Below, one piece after another: positions 20,359-29,217 of a stretch of DNA of 64,000 bases. The stretch spans positions 496,001 to 560,000 of the forward strand of contig NZ_JALMDK010000006.1 in NCBI RefSeq assembly GCF_023094165.1, given 5' to 3'. This DNA is from Crossiella sp. S99.2. GTDB lineage: Bacteria; Actinomycetota; Actinomycetes; Mycobacteriales; Pseudonocardiaceae. Below the pieces are notes generated by a model. That model was given only the letters and a program-made list of their open reading frames with translations. It was not told where the DNA came from and did not search any database. Within the stretch, counting starts at the first letter, position 1, and each line of letters starts with the position of its first letter. The position numbers and the translations under genes are program-made.

Positions 20359-21303
20359 ATGACCGAACTGATGATCAGGGCCTCGGAGGTCAGTAAGACC
20401 TTCGGCAAGGTCACCGCGCTCGACCGGGTCAGCGTCGAGGTGCCGCAGGGCACCGTGCTCGGCCTGCTCGGGCACAACGGGGCGGGCAAGACGACGCTGG
20501 TGAACATCCTCAGCACGATGTTCCCGCCCAGCTCCGGCACGGCCAGCGTGGCCGGGTACGACGTGGTCGCCCAGCCCACCGAGGTACGCCGCCGGATCGG
20601 CTTGACCGGGCAGTTCGCCTCGGTCGACGAGGACCTGACCGGCACCGAGAACCTGGTGCTCATCGCCAGGCTGCTCGGCGCCGGCCGGCGCGCGGCCCGG
20701 CAGCGGGCGGCGGAGCTGATGGAGACCTTCGACCTGGCCGACGCGGCCGGGCGGGCGGTCAAGACCTACTCCGGCGGCATGCGGCGCCGGCTGGACCTGG
20801 CCTCCAGCCTGGTCGGGCAGCCGCGGATGGTGTTCCTGGACGAGCCCACCACCGGCCTGGACCCCTCCAGCCGGGTCGGCATGTGGGAGGTGGTCGAGGG
20901 CCTGGTCGCCGGCGGCACCACCATCCTGCTGACCACCCAGTACCTGGACGAGGCCGACCGGCTGGCCGACTCGATCACCGTGCTGAGCAAGGGCCGGGTG
21001 GTCGCCCAGGGCACCGCGGCCCAGCTCAAGGCGGAGGTCGGACAGCGCACCGTGGCGGTGTCGCTGGAACCGGGCACCGACCCGTGGCACGCGGTGGAAG
21101 CGATCCGCCGCGGCGGCAAGCTGCCCACCTTCGACCCGGAGCGCAACTCGATCAGCGTGCCGGTGCTGGCCTCCAAGGAGCTGGTCACCGTGGTGCGCGC
21201 GCTGGATGAGGCCGGCATCGAACCCGCCGGGCTCGCCCTGACCGAACCCACCCTGGACGACGTCTACCTGGCCCTGACCCACAGCTCCCCGAGCGCGGCC
21301 TGA
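20359..21303 (+). CDS. DrrA-like ABC transporter ATPase
   Basis: A 314-residue ABC ATPase of the daunorubicin-resistance (DrrA) subfamily. It has Walker A GHNGAGKTTL, Q-loop LTGQFASVDEDLTG, signature YSGGMRRRLDLA, Walker B MVFLDEPTTGLDPSSR, the H-loop replaced by the DrrA-type TTQYLDEADRLAD, and the family's C-terminal domain ending in EPTLDDVYLALT. It powers export of a hydrophobic compound together with the next gene. ATG 20359 follows GGGGGAGG; the frame upstream belongs to the end of tetR. Confidence 0.92.
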   Translation: MTELMIRASEVSKTFGKVTALDRVSVEVPQGTVLGLLGHNGAGKTTLVNILSTMFPPSSGTASVAGYDVVAQPTEVRRRIGLTGQFASVDEDLTGTENLVLIARLLGAGRRAARQRAAELMETFDLADAAGRAVKTYSGGMRRRLDLASSLVGQPRMVFLDEPTTGLDPSSRVGMWEVVEGLVAGGTTILLTTQYLDEADRLADSITVLSKGRVVAQGTAAQLKAEVGQRTVAVSLEPGTDPWHAVEAIRRGGKLPTFDPERNSISVPVLASKELVTVVRALDEAGIEPAGLALTEPTLDDVYLALTHSSPSAA

Positions 21304-21314
21304 GAGGACATGTG

Positions 21315-22139
21315 ATGACCGCGACCATCGCCAGGCCGGAGCTGCCAGGGGTGTCCACCCCGTGGCAGGGCAGCGGCCTGTTGACCCAGATCTGGGTGCT
21401 GACCGGGCGTTCACTGCGCCCGGTGCTGCGCGACCCCAGGACGCTGGTGTTCAGCCTGATGCAGCCACTGCTGATGCTGGTGCTGTTCAGTCAGGTGTTC
21501 CGGGTGATCGCCGAGGGGCCGATGTTCCCCAAGGGCGTGGCCTACATCGACTACCTGCTGCCCGCGATCATGGTCACCACCGCGACCATGGTCGGCGTGC
21601 AGGCCGGGGTCGGGCTGACCAGCGATATGAAGAACGGCGTGCTGGCCAGGTTCCGCTCGATGCCGGTGAGCCCGGTGGCGGTGCTGATCGCGCGCAGCGT
21701 CGCCGACCTGACCCGCGGGCTGATCGAGCTGGTGGTCATGCTCATCGCGGCCGCCCTGCTCTTCGGCTTCGCCCCGGCCGGCGGGCTGCCGGGCGTGATC
21801 GGCGCGCTGCTGCTGGCGCTGGCGGTCGGCTGGAGCCTGGGCTGGCTGTTCCTGGCCGCGGCCGCCTGGCTGCGGGAGAGCACCACCGCGCAGATGGTGG
21901 GCATGATGGCGCTGTTCCCGCTGCAGTTCGCCTCCAGCGCGTTCGTGCCGATCCAGAGCCTGCCGGGCTGGTTGCAGGTGGTGGCCGAGGTGAACCCGAT
22001 CTCCTACGCCATCAACGCCGCCCGCGATCTGGCGCTGAACAACCCGGTCGGCTCCGGCGTGACCTCGGCGCTGGTGGCCAGCGCGGGTATCGCGGTGGTC
22101 GGCGCGGTGCTGGCCGAACGCGGGTTCCGCCGCCCCTGA
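21315..22139 (+). CDS. DrrB-like ABC-2 permease
   Basis: A 274-residue ABC-2 type membrane subunit with six predicted helices and the conserved block MNGVLARFRSMP-like (here MKNGVLARFRSMPVSP). The C-terminal part includes LPGWLQVVAEVNPISYAINAARDL. It would form the channel for the DrrA-like ATPase encoded 11 bp upstream. Start ATG 21315 (or GTG 21312) follows GAGAGGA. The transported compound is unknown, and no biosynthetic cluster is adjacent. Confidence 0.92.
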   Translation: MTATIARPELPGVSTPWQGSGLLTQIWVLTGRSLRPVLRDPRTLVFSLMQPLLMLVLFSQVFRVIAEGPMFPKGVAYIDYLLPAIMVTTATMVGVQAGVGLTSDMKNGVLARFRSMPVSPVAVLIARSVADLTRGLIELVVMLIAAALLFGFAPAGGLPGVIGALLLALAVGWSLGWLFLAAAAWLRESTTAQMVGMMALFPLQFASSAFVPIQSLPGWLQVVAEVNPISYAINAARDLALNNPVGSGVTSALVASAGIAVVGAVLAERGFRRP

Positions 22140-22158
22140 GCCGGTAGGTGGCCGGGGG

Positions 22159-24183
22159 TCAGCCGTCGCGCTTGCCCCCGGCCATCCGCTTGAGCATCTC
22201 GTTGTACGCGGTCAGGTCGGCGTCCCCGTCGGACTCGGCGTGCCGGTCGGCCCGTTTGGCGTCCCGCGCGTCCGCCTTGGCCCACTGGGCGAGCAGCGCG
22301 ATCACCACCACCAACAGCGGCAACTCACCGGAGGCCCAGGTCAGGCCGCCGCCGAGGCGCTGGTCGGAGAGCAGGTCGGTGGCCCAGGGCAGCGCGAGCT
22401 GGTTGTAGAAGGACGCGCCGATCACCGTCGAGCCGCTCATCAGCGCGATACCGAAGAAGGCGTGGAAGGGCATCGAGGCGAACACCAGGCCGAGCCTGCC
22501 CAGCGGCGGCAGCCTGCGCGGCGCCGGGTCGATGCCGATGACCGGCCAGTAGAAGACGTACCCGGCGAGCAGGAAGTGCGCGTTCATCGCCAGGTGCGCC
22601 CAGTGCAGCGGCAGCGCGGCGTCGAACAGGCCGGAGAAGTAGAGGCCGTAGAAGGAGCCGACGAACAGCGCGAGCGCGACCAGCGGGTGCGTCAGCAACC
22701 GGCTGACCGGCGAGTGCACCATGGCCAGGATCCACTCTCGCGGTCCGGTCGGGGCGTCCTTGCCCGCGGTGGGCAGCGCGCGCAGGGCCAGCGTGACCGG
22801 GCCGCCGAGCACCAGCAGCACCGGGGCGAGCATGGACAGCAGCATGTGGCTGCCCATGTGCACGCTGAACATCGCGGGCGAGTAGCGGCCGATGCCGGAG
22901 CTGGTGGCGATCAGGATGGTCAGGCAGCCCGCCACCCAGGCGATGGTGCGGCCGACCGGCCAGGCGTCCCCACGCTTGCGCAGCCTGCGCACCCCGGCCA
23001 GGTAGACCAGCGCGGCGGCGATCGAGAGTGAGCCGAAGAGCAGGTCGAACCGCCAGTCCAGCAGCAGGGCCAGGAAGGTCGGCGGGCCGTCCAGGTTGTA
23101 GCCGATGAGCAGTTCGGTGGTGCTGGGCTGGGCGCTGATCTCCCCCGGCGGCGGGGTGCCGCCCAGGGCGACCGCGATGCCGATGGTGGCCAGCATGAGC
23201 AGCATCTCGATGCCGCCAAGGCGCATCAGCACCGAGCGGGACTCGTCCGCGCCCAGTGCCCGGACCCCGCGCTGCCGCTGGAGATAGCCGACCACGCCGA
23301 GCACGCCCAGCGCGCCGATCTTGGCCAGCACCAACGTGCCGTAGGGCGTGCTGAACACCTCGGCGGGCGTGAGCCGGACCAGCGCGTTGATCACGCCGGA
23401 GACGGCCAGGGTGATCCAGCAGATCAGCGCGAGCTTGGAGAAGCGGCGGTAGGCGAGCTGGAGGTGGCCGCCGCCGCGGTAGGCGTGCGCGACCAGGGCG
23501 ACCAGGCCGCCGACCCAGAACGCGGTGGCGAGCAGGTGGAAGATCAGTGAGTTGGTGCCGACGTCGTGCGAGCCACCGGAGGCCGAGTGCCCGGTGACCG
23601 CCACCGGCATCAGGCACAGCAGCGAGAAGGCGAACGCGGCGAAGGTCCAGCCCCAGGACAGCACGATCCGGCAGGCGATGGCCAGCAACCCGGCCAGCAA
23701 CGCGGTGGCCACCCAGGCCTTGGCCTGCTCCAGCGCGTCGATGTAGACGATCAGCTGGGTCGGGTTGAGCACCTGCGAGACCGGCTTGCCCAGCGCGTTG
23801 GCCACGAACAGCGGCACCATGGCCGAGGCGGCCAGGAACCAGCCCAGCGCCGCCCAGCCCGCGGCCCGCACCGCGGCGTACCCGTCGGCGGCCAGCAGCC
23901 CGGTGCGCTGGGCCGGGGTGAGGAAGACCGCGAACAGCAGCGAGCCGACCGCGATCGCCGCGCACACCTCGGCGATGGCCCGGACCAGCGACTGCCCGAA
24001 CCGGGTCACATCGCCCGGATCGGGCAGGCCGTACTCGGCGTACACCCGGCCGGGTGATAGCGCGGTGAGCGCGACCGCCACGCTCAGGGCCAGCAGGATC
24101 CCGACGATCACCAGCACCGCCATGCCGCCGGTGGGACGTCGAACGGGGGTGGGGTCGACCTCGTCGGTGCGCTCGGGTGCCAC
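22159..24183 (-). CDS. Cytochrome c oxidase assembly / CopD-like membrane protein
   Basis: About 674 residues with many membrane helices. The N-terminal half is a CopD-type domain (SLIFHLLATAFWVGGLVAL, typical His-containing copper resistance helix) and the C-terminal half is a CtaG/Caa3_CtaG domain (FSVHMGSHMLLSMLAPVLLVLGGP, HLAMNAHFLLAGYVFYWPVIGIDP). Fusions of this kind in actinobacteria are thought to handle copper for cytochrome oxidase. GTG 24183 (VAPERTDEVDP) is preferred because the upstream 34 residues of the frame are atypical and run towards the tRNA gene. The C-terminus is charged and cytosolic. Confidence 0.85.
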   Translation of the reverse strand: MAPERTDEVDPTPVRRPTGGMAVLVIVGILLALSVAVALTALSPGRVYAEYGLPDPGDVTRFGQSLVRAIAEVCAAIAVGSLLFAVFLTPAQRTGLLAADGYAAVRAAGWAALGWFLAASAMVPLFVANALGKPVSQVLNPTQLIVYIDALEQAKAWVATALLAGLLAIACRIVLSWGWTFAAFAFSLLCLMPVAVTGHSASGGSHDVGTNSLIFHLLATAFWVGGLVALVAHAYRGGGHLQLAYRRFSKLALICWITLAVSGVINALVRLTPAEVFSTPYGTLVLAKIGALGVLGVVGYLQRQRGVRALGADESRSVLMRLGGIEMLLMLATIGIAVALGGTPPPGEISAQPSTTELLIGYNLDGPPTFLALLLDWRFDLLFGSLSIAAALVYLAGVRRLRKRGDAWPVGRTIAWVAGCLTILIATSSGIGRYSPAMFSVHMGSHMLLSMLAPVLLVLGGPVTLALRALPTAGKDAPTGPREWILAMVHSPVSRLLTHPLVALALFVGSFYGLYFSGLFDAALPLHWAHLAMNAHFLLAGYVFYWPVIGIDPAPRRLPPLGRLGLVFASMPFHAFFGIALMSGSTVIGASFYNQLALPWATDLLSDQRLGGGLTWASGELPLLVVVIALLAQWAKADARDAKRADRHAESDGDADLTAYNEMLKRMAGGKRDG

Positions 24184-24277
24184 AGGACGAGCGTAGGCAA
24201 CGAAGAACCTGGAAGGGGGCGCGACCCCGGTCCAGGTTCCGGCTACGATTTCGACCCGGCGGCTCACCTCCGCCACT

Positions 24278-24351
24278 GCCCTCATAGCTCAGCTGGATAG
24301 AGCGAGAGACTTCTAATCTCTAGGTCGCAGGTTCGAGTCCTGCTGGGGGCA
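24278..24351 (+). tRNA. tRNA-Arg (anticodon TCT)
   Basis: A 74-nt cloverleaf. The acceptor stem is GCCCTCA/TGGGGGC with one G-T pair, the D-stem GCTC/GAGC, the anticodon stem AGAGA/TCTCT with loop CTTCTAA (anticodon TCT, reading AGA), and the T-arm GCAGG-TTCGAGT-CCTGC; the discriminator is A and CCA is not encoded. It is the integration target: the recombinase gene of the adjacent element runs antisense through the tRNA. Confidence 0.95.
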
Positions 24352-26306
24352 CGCTCAGCATCTACAACATCGGGCGCGCTAGATGCAGTACGACCCTCGC
24401 AGAGGTCACCACCACCATCTGCACACCCCCGGCAGGCCGTTTGACCTGCCGTTTCTTGTTGTTCGGCTGCCAGGGTGGCCAGCGCGGCTAGCTCTGCTGC
24501 GTGCAGGCTCAACGTGATGTGCACCTGGTCGCTGTCCTGGTCCAATGCCACGGCCAGCTTGGTGACCTCGAACAGCGTGCGCAGGTGTGCAGGTGCCCAC
24601 TGGGCCAGGGTGAGCACCATCACCGGCAACTCATCCAGTAGAGCGATCTCGTCCAGGCTGGGCAGCGGGTGCGGGTCGTTGCCATCCTCGGTGTCGAGTT
24701 GGGCGATCACAGCCAAGGTGGTGTTCTTCCGGCTGTCCAGCTCGTTGTAGTCGGTGCGCAGCGCCTGAGTGAACGGGTCGTTGGGGTCTCCGGCGCGCGC
24801 CTGGGTCATGATCGCGGCCTGTTGGCGTGCGATGTCGGCCAGGACGCGTTGGAGTCGTTCCCGCTCAACACTGCGCCTTTCGGCTTGCGTGGTGTCGGCG
24901 GTAGCTAGTTCAGCGGCCAACACCGTGTGCCGATCTGGGCCGAAAACGCTGTCGTTGAACACGGTGTTGACCGCATCCAGCACGGCGTCTTCACGCAGAT
25001 ACACCGCTTTGGGGTGACCTTCATACTTGTCGGGTCGCCCTCGGTTATTCGCCCGTGGCCAACACTGGTAGTAGGTGCTTTTACGGCGCTTGTTACCGAA
25101 CATGCGGCGACCGCATCCACAAAACAGCAAGCCCCGCAACACATACGTGCGCAACGTAGCCGGGTGGGAGTTGAGATCATTACCTGATCGTGAACCGCGC
25201 CGGGCGAGCCTGTCACTGTTGATCTCGTCGTACATCCATTTAGGAATTAACGGTTCATGCGTGGGCTGGGTTGACCATACCCACTTCATCGGATCGTTGA
25301 CCTGACCACTACCGGAACTAGTGCGCCGCCGATTAAAGACCATATAGCCGGTATATTTGGGGTTGCGCAGGATATCTCCCACCGTGCTTTTACCCCATAC
25401 TCCCCGCGCTCTTTTCGCACCGCCAGGGGGCATGGGTGGCGGATACCGCACAGGGTCAGCGTTCAACCGGTCAGCGATATCGCTATATCCCAAGCCTTCA
25501 TGGTAGCGCCAATGCGCAATCTGGGTAACCACGGGTCCACGTACTTCATGGGCGGCAAGTTGGGTTTTCTTCTTGCCCTTGTCAGCCTTGTCTTTATTCG
25601 GGTGCGGCAGAATTTTTCCTTCGTACCCATACGGGGGCATGCCTATGTTGTAGCCTTCGCGGACGTGTTCACAGAGTCCACCCCATGATAGTTCTAGGGT
25701 GTTGAGAACCTCGTATTCGGCAATGACGCGGTTCACGCCACGCTGCAACACCTTTTGCGACCGGCGACCGTCCAACATGATCGGTTCGTTAGCAGCAAAC
25801 AGCGGAACTTCACACTCGTCAAGTTCCCGCTCAATGGAGAGCCCTTCAAACTGGCGACGGGCTACCCGCGCGATTGATTCGCACATCACCACGTCGAACC
25901 GTCGATCCGGGCGGCTCGCTTCAGCCAGAAGGTCAGCAATGCCGCCTTCACGCGGGATCGGAATATCGTAGCGTTCGTAATCGGTACCCTGTCCGCGCTC
26001 TGCTAGATCTTTGCGCCCTGACTCGACATCATAGAAATAGGCGACCACGGTCCAGGCTTCCGGCAACGGCTGTTTAGAGTTTCGTACTTGTCTCATGATG
26101 GACTGGCGCGGATCTTGGTTATCGTCTGTGGACGTACGCGCCAGGATCGCCACCCGAACATTGCCTGTCAGCAAAGCAACAGGCATGCCCAGGGGTGATA
26201 CAGCGTGATCGGACAGCCCGGAGGGACCAAACACCGTTGCCGGTGATGATCCGGTACGAGCGAACGCAGGCGGGACACGCCCGTCCGCAGAGTGATTGAC
26301 TGTCAC
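24282..26306 (-). CDS. Large serine recombinase (integrase) reading into tRNA-Arg
   Basis: A 674-residue large serine recombinase. The catalytic domain runs from about residue 50 (VRVAILARTSTDDNQDP, nucleophile Ser59) to 200. The recombinase domain follows (about 225-340), then a zinc ribbon (GLLFCGCGRRMFG...YYQC, about 390-430), a coiled-coil region and a C-terminal tail. GTG 26306 has AAAGGAG 7 nt upstream and overlaps the previous stop (GTGA). The last ~24 codons are the antisense of the tRNA-Arg gene, so the natural C-terminus differs in the excised form (see findings). It catalyses integration at the tRNA; excision would need a directionality factor. Confidence 0.92.
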   Translation of the reverse strand: MTVNHSADGRVPPAFARTGSSPATVFGPSGLSDHAVSPLGMPVALLTGNVRVAILARTSTDDNQDPRQSIMRQVRNSKQPLPEAWTVVAYFYDVESGRKDLAERGQGTDYERYDIPIPREGGIADLLAEASRPDRRFDVVMCESIARVARRQFEGLSIERELDECEVPLFAANEPIMLDGRRSQKVLQRGVNRVIAEYEVLNTLELSWGGLCEHVREGYNIGMPPYGYEGKILPHPNKDKADKGKKKTQLAAHEVRGPVVTQIAHWRYHEGLGYSDIADRLNADPVRYPPPMPPGGAKRARGVWGKSTVGDILRNPKYTGYMVFNRRRTSSGSGQVNDPMKWVWSTQPTHEPLIPKWMYDEINSDRLARRGSRSGNDLNSHPATLRTYVLRGLLFCGCGRRMFGNKRRKSTYYQCWPRANNRGRPDKYEGHPKAVYLREDAVLDAVNTVFNDSVFGPDRHTVLAAELATADTTQAERRSVERERLQRVLADIARQQAAIMTQARAGDPNDPFTQALRTDYNELDSRKNTTLAVIAQLDTEDGNDPHPLPSLDEIALLDELPVMVLTLAQWAPAHLRTLFEVTKLAVALDQDSDQVHITLSLHAAELAALATLAAEQQETAGQTACRGCADGGGDLCEGRTASSAPDVVDAERAPSRTRTCDLEIRSLSLYPAEL
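24345..24386. other. attL candidate (left junction of integrated element)
   Basis: GGGGGCAC (24345-24352, end of the tRNA) is followed 5 bp later by GCATCTACAACATC (24358-24371). The same two blocks with the same 5-bp spacing recur at 38912-38938. A GCGCTAGATGC motif (24376-24386) resembles GCGrTTrGATGC copies at the other end. Large serine recombinases leave hybrid, imperfectly repeated sites like this. The exact crossover dinucleotide cannot be read. Confidence 0.65.
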
Positions 26307-26575
26307 GACCGTTCTCCTTTCTGCTCAGATTGTTTCTTGTGTTCGGCAATCAGGATCAGTGCTTGCCGTAGCCACATCGCGAGTTCTTGACGAATGCGTT
26401 CCCCTTCCGCGCCACCGATGTAGGTGATCGTGACGCGGAACTTCAATGGACCGCGTGCCCGCGCGGTTTCATGGTACGCCTGCCGCGCCCTTTTCTCTAC
26501 GCATTTCTCAATGTCAGTTGTGCTTGCTATGTCATGGTTTTCTCCTTGTTGTGTCTGTTGTGGACGGTCATTCAC
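26303..26575 (-). CDS. Small protein coupled to the integrase
   Basis: 90 residues, not recognised. The N-terminal ~30 residues are polar, then come a basic helix (KRARQAYHETARARG), a beta segment (LKFRVTITYIGG) and a C-terminal amphipathic helix ending in Lys/Glu. The stop overlaps the integrase GTG by 4 bp, so the two are translationally coupled. GTG 26575 is the only sensible start, but the best ribosome-binding site (AAAGGAG) lies 12 nt away and points to an ATG-TAG pair. Small basic proteins beside serine integrases are sometimes directionality factors; that is only a guess here. Confidence 0.6.
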   Translation of the reverse strand: MNDRPQQTQQGENHDIASTTDIEKCVEKRARQAYHETARARGPLKFRVTITYIGGAEGERIRQELAMWLRQALILIAEHKKQSEQKGERS

Positions 26576-26836
26576 CTACATGATCGACTCCTTTCTGTTG
26601 GTAGTAGTGAGCTTCGTTGCGGTCGCGTTGCGTTGGTCCGTTCGGGTGTGCCGGCCTATGCCGTTTCCAGCAGAGGCAGAGGTAGTGCGGAACCTGGTGT
26701 TGTTGCTGGTTTCGAACGGTTTTTGGGTTTTAAGGGGTGTGCCGCGGTTCTGCCTCTCAGCCCCTGCAGTGCAGGTCAAACGATGTTCTCGCTGCTGCGC
26801 GTAGGGTCTGGGTGGCTCTGCACGGCAGAGGTACGT
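26576..26836. other. Stretch between integrase operon and translocase gene
   Basis: About 260 bp of lower-GC sequence. A minus-strand frame of 67 codons (26576-26779, TTG start, Thr/Asn/Arg-rich, no clear ribosome-binding site) is possible but unsupported. Near its end two strong ribosome-binding sequences on the minus strand precede minimal ORFs: AAAGGAG then ATG-TAG (about 26580), and, inside the next gene, AAGGAG then ATG-ACA-TAG. Nothing else recognisable is seen. Confidence 0.4.
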
Positions 26837-28930
26837 CTAGGGCGGCTCGGATGTGCTGTCGCGCTGGTATTTTTCCCATTTTTCGGTGATATCGGCCAGG
26901 TAGTAGCCGTTGAGGTTGGTGCCGTTGATGCGGACTTGCCCAGCCGAAATTTTGAGTGGACGAAGAACTGTGGCAAGTGTGCGCCCGGTCCAGCCCTGAT
27001 AGCGCTGATCCCGTGCGACTAAGCCAGGAAGAATGTCCTTGGTCCACATTTCTTCGCGGATACCGAACACACCGAGTACGTCAACGACGGCTTGTTCATC
27101 GACTGCCGTAGGTGGCGTGCTGCCGCCGCGCTGCGCCCGATTTTTTCGAGCTTCGGCGATGGTGTCGGCATCGAGTCGAGGCAACCCAGCAGTAGCGCGC
27201 TGTGCACCATTGCGGTGGGCTCGATCGCGCGGCAGTAGCCGGATTTTGGAGATCATGGGTTCGCGTGCCTTGGCGGCGTAGATGTAGCACTTTCCGGCAT
27301 CTTCGGAGGCTTCACCAGATTCGGGGTTGAGTCGATCCGGTCGCCACCCCTCGCCCACACGATTAGTGCCGAGTACCAAACGAATATCTTGATTGCGGCA
27401 CGGCAACATGATCTTGGTGGGCAGCGTGTCCGCGATCGCCCTCCCCAACGTGTCGGAGGTAGCTTCAGAGGCGGCGAACACCACACCGATCCGAGCCTTG
27501 CGCCCGGCTCGCAGCAGCCGCACGCAGAGTTCCTTGGCCTCATCACTCAAGGCGGGGTATTCGTCGATGAACAGCACCACCGCAGGCCGCTCTGGACTGA
27601 CCTGCCACGAGTCGCCCATACCGAGCTGGCCAAACAGGCGTGGTCTGGCTTCGGCGTAGTCCAACGCATCGGCAAGAGCACGCTCGATGCCCTCACGAGT
27701 GCGTGCCCTTCTGGCGATGGCACCGCCGAGCACGTCCAGGCCGTCACCGGAGGGGGCCAAGTCCCAGGCTTGCGCATCTCGGCAGGCCGAGACCACATCA
27801 GCCAGCGTCCGCAACGTGACCGACTTGCCCGCACCGGGTACGCCGATCACGACCACGTGCGCGCCGAACAGGCACAGCCCAAGATCGGTGCCGTCCATCC
27901 GTTGGGCGATCACATGGGAGTCCACAATGGACAGCGACCCCGGCTCGTACTGTGGTGCCTCCGGCATCTGTGCGAATGGATCACGCAGCGCCAGGCGAAG
28001 CACAACCCGTGCCCGCCGGTCGCTGGCTGGTGTGGCCAACAGGCCACCTGCTGGTAGATCCAGAGTGGTTTCCAGCGCGGCAAGTTTGTCGATCAACGCA
28101 TCGGGGGTGCCCCGTTGCAAGATCACCGGCACTTGCCAACCCCACGGCTGACGCACAGCTTCCTCAGTGCCACGCAGCTCGATGCCTTCGGTCTGCACAG
28201 CCCGCGTTACACAGTCGGCTGCTTCCTTGCGGGTGTGGGCGTCGGCGATCGGGAAAGGCTGGCCCATCGCCCGGTCGGTCTCGGCTTGTTCCTGCTCGCC
28301 TCGGCGGCGCAGCACTGCGCCGATGACCGCGAACGGCACGGCCACGAGGATTGCTCCGATCAGGTAGGCCAGCCAGCCATAGAACTGGGCAGCGGTCAGC
28401 ACCGCGGCCATGATCATGAACGCCATGGCGACGGCTGTTGCGGTGCGTCGCCACGCTGCTCTACGCCACTGCGCCCGGAGGCGCTTCTCGCGCTTGGCTT
28501 CGCCTTCTTTTACCGCATTGGCAACGACTTTGGCGAAATCGGTGTAGGCCACCAGGTACGGCGCCAGCCTGGCCCACGACCACACCAGGCCGCGCTTGGT
28601 ATCGCCCAGCGTGCGCCACCCTGTCCGCAGCAGCGCAAACAAGCTGCACTTGATCAGGCCACCTGTTGCCCACAGCGCCCGATGCCGCAGCCAGCTCAGA
28701 ACATCAAGAACCGTTGGTGCACAACACTTTCCTACGAACTTCGCCCATCGAGTCAGAACGACGACGAGGGGCACAGCCGCGAACCAGCGCAAGCACCGCT
28801 GAACAATCGCGGCCACAGTGCACACCAGGTGCACCAGATGCCACACAACACGCGCCACATGATCGCGGATGCTGGATACCTTGGCGCGCAGGGCAGCCAG
28901 CACGCGAACGCCAATCAGGGCACATCGCAC
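26837..28930 (-). CDS. TraB/FtsK-like DNA translocase (conjugal transfer)
   Basis: A 697-residue protein with an N-terminal region rich in hydrophobic and basic stretches (membrane helices about residues 165-210). It has an FtsK/SpoIIIE-type motor with Walker A GVPGAGKSVT (about 362-371) and Walker B AVVLFIDEYPAL, then a C-terminal winged-helix-like segment (MWTKDILPGL...GRTLATVLRPLKI). In actinobacterial integrative elements a single protein of this kind moves double-stranded DNA between mycelial cells, recognising 8-bp repeats through its C-terminal domain. The start overlaps the preceding 80-residue gene by 16 bp. Confidence 0.85.
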   Translation of the reverse strand: MRCALIGVRVLAALRAKVSSIRDHVARVVWHLVHLVCTVAAIVQRCLRWFAAVPLVVVLTRWAKFVGKCCAPTVLDVLSWLRHRALWATGGLIKCSLFALLRTGWRTLGDTKRGLVWSWARLAPYLVAYTDFAKVVANAVKEGEAKREKRLRAQWRRAAWRRTATAVAMAFMIMAAVLTAAQFYGWLAYLIGAILVAVPFAVIGAVLRRRGEQEQAETDRAMGQPFPIADAHTRKEAADCVTRAVQTEGIELRGTEEAVRQPWGWQVPVILQRGTPDALIDKLAALETTLDLPAGGLLATPASDRRARVVLRLALRDPFAQMPEAPQYEPGSLSIVDSHVIAQRMDGTDLGLCLFGAHVVVIGVPGAGKSVTLRTLADVVSACRDAQAWDLAPSGDGLDVLGGAIARRARTREGIERALADALDYAEARPRLFGQLGMGDSWQVSPERPAVVLFIDEYPALSDEAKELCVRLLRAGRKARIGVVFAASEATSDTLGRAIADTLPTKIMLPCRNQDIRLVLGTNRVGEGWRPDRLNPESGEASEDAGKCYIYAAKAREPMISKIRLLPRDRAHRNGAQRATAGLPRLDADTIAEARKNRAQRGGSTPPTAVDEQAVVDVLGVFGIREEMWTKDILPGLVARDQRYQGWTGRTLATVLRPLKISAGQVRINGTNLNGYYLADITEKWEKYQRDSTSEPP

Positions 28931-29157
28931 CCATCGCCGGTTCCTTGCTCGGACTCAGCGAGTGCTCGGTCAAGCCGGGCATGCAGGGTGTCCATCCAGT
29001 ACGACATGGACGTATCCCACACGGTCGAGGCTTCCCGGCAGATTTCCTTATACAGCCAGGTGTTCAGCGCTGGGTCAGCGACGAATTCCGGCAGGTCTTC
29101 GGCGAACTCGCCCAGGCGAACCAGGCGTGCTTGGAGGTCTTCCCATTTTTCGCTCAT
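28915..29157 (-). CDS. Small acidic protein upstream of the translocase
   Basis: 80 residues, acidic and helical, with Trp-rich patches (MSEKWEDLQARLVRLGEF; STVWDTSMSYWMDTL). Not recognised. It starts at ATG 29157 with AAGGGGG upstream and overlaps the translocase start by 16 bp, so it is the first gene of that transcript and probably controlled by the divergent GntR repressor. It may assist transfer; that is inferred only from position. Confidence 0.65.
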   Translation of the reverse strand: MSEKWEDLQARLVRLGEFAEDLPEFVADPALNTWLYKEICREASTVWDTSMSYWMDTLHARLDRALAESEQGTGDGCDVP

Positions 29158-29182
29158 TCATCACAACCCCCTTCATGGGGGT

Positions 29183-29217
29183 CATGGAGTACATGTGTTT
29201 TATCCATGCACTCCATG
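29183..29217. promoter_or_regulatory. Inverted repeat in the transfer/repressor divergent region
   Basis: CATGGAGT (29183-29190) and ACTCCATG (29210-29217) form a perfect 8-bp inverted repeat with a 19-bp spacer in the 142-bp region between the transfer operon and the gntR gene. Further GCATG-type motifs follow up to 29290. A KorSA-type GntR protein would be expected to bind here and repress transfer and itself; binding is inferred. Confidence 0.5.

Noticed and set aside
24282..24353. Conserved-looking C-terminal peptide of the recombinase (RTRTCDLEIRSLSLYPAEL)
   Set aside because: It is the antisense translation of tRNA-Arg, a common artefact, and not a protein domain.
26576..26779. 67-codon minus-strand frame before the 90-residue gene
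   Set aside because: No ribosome-binding site, Thr/Asn-rich without structure; kept only as a note in the gap entry.
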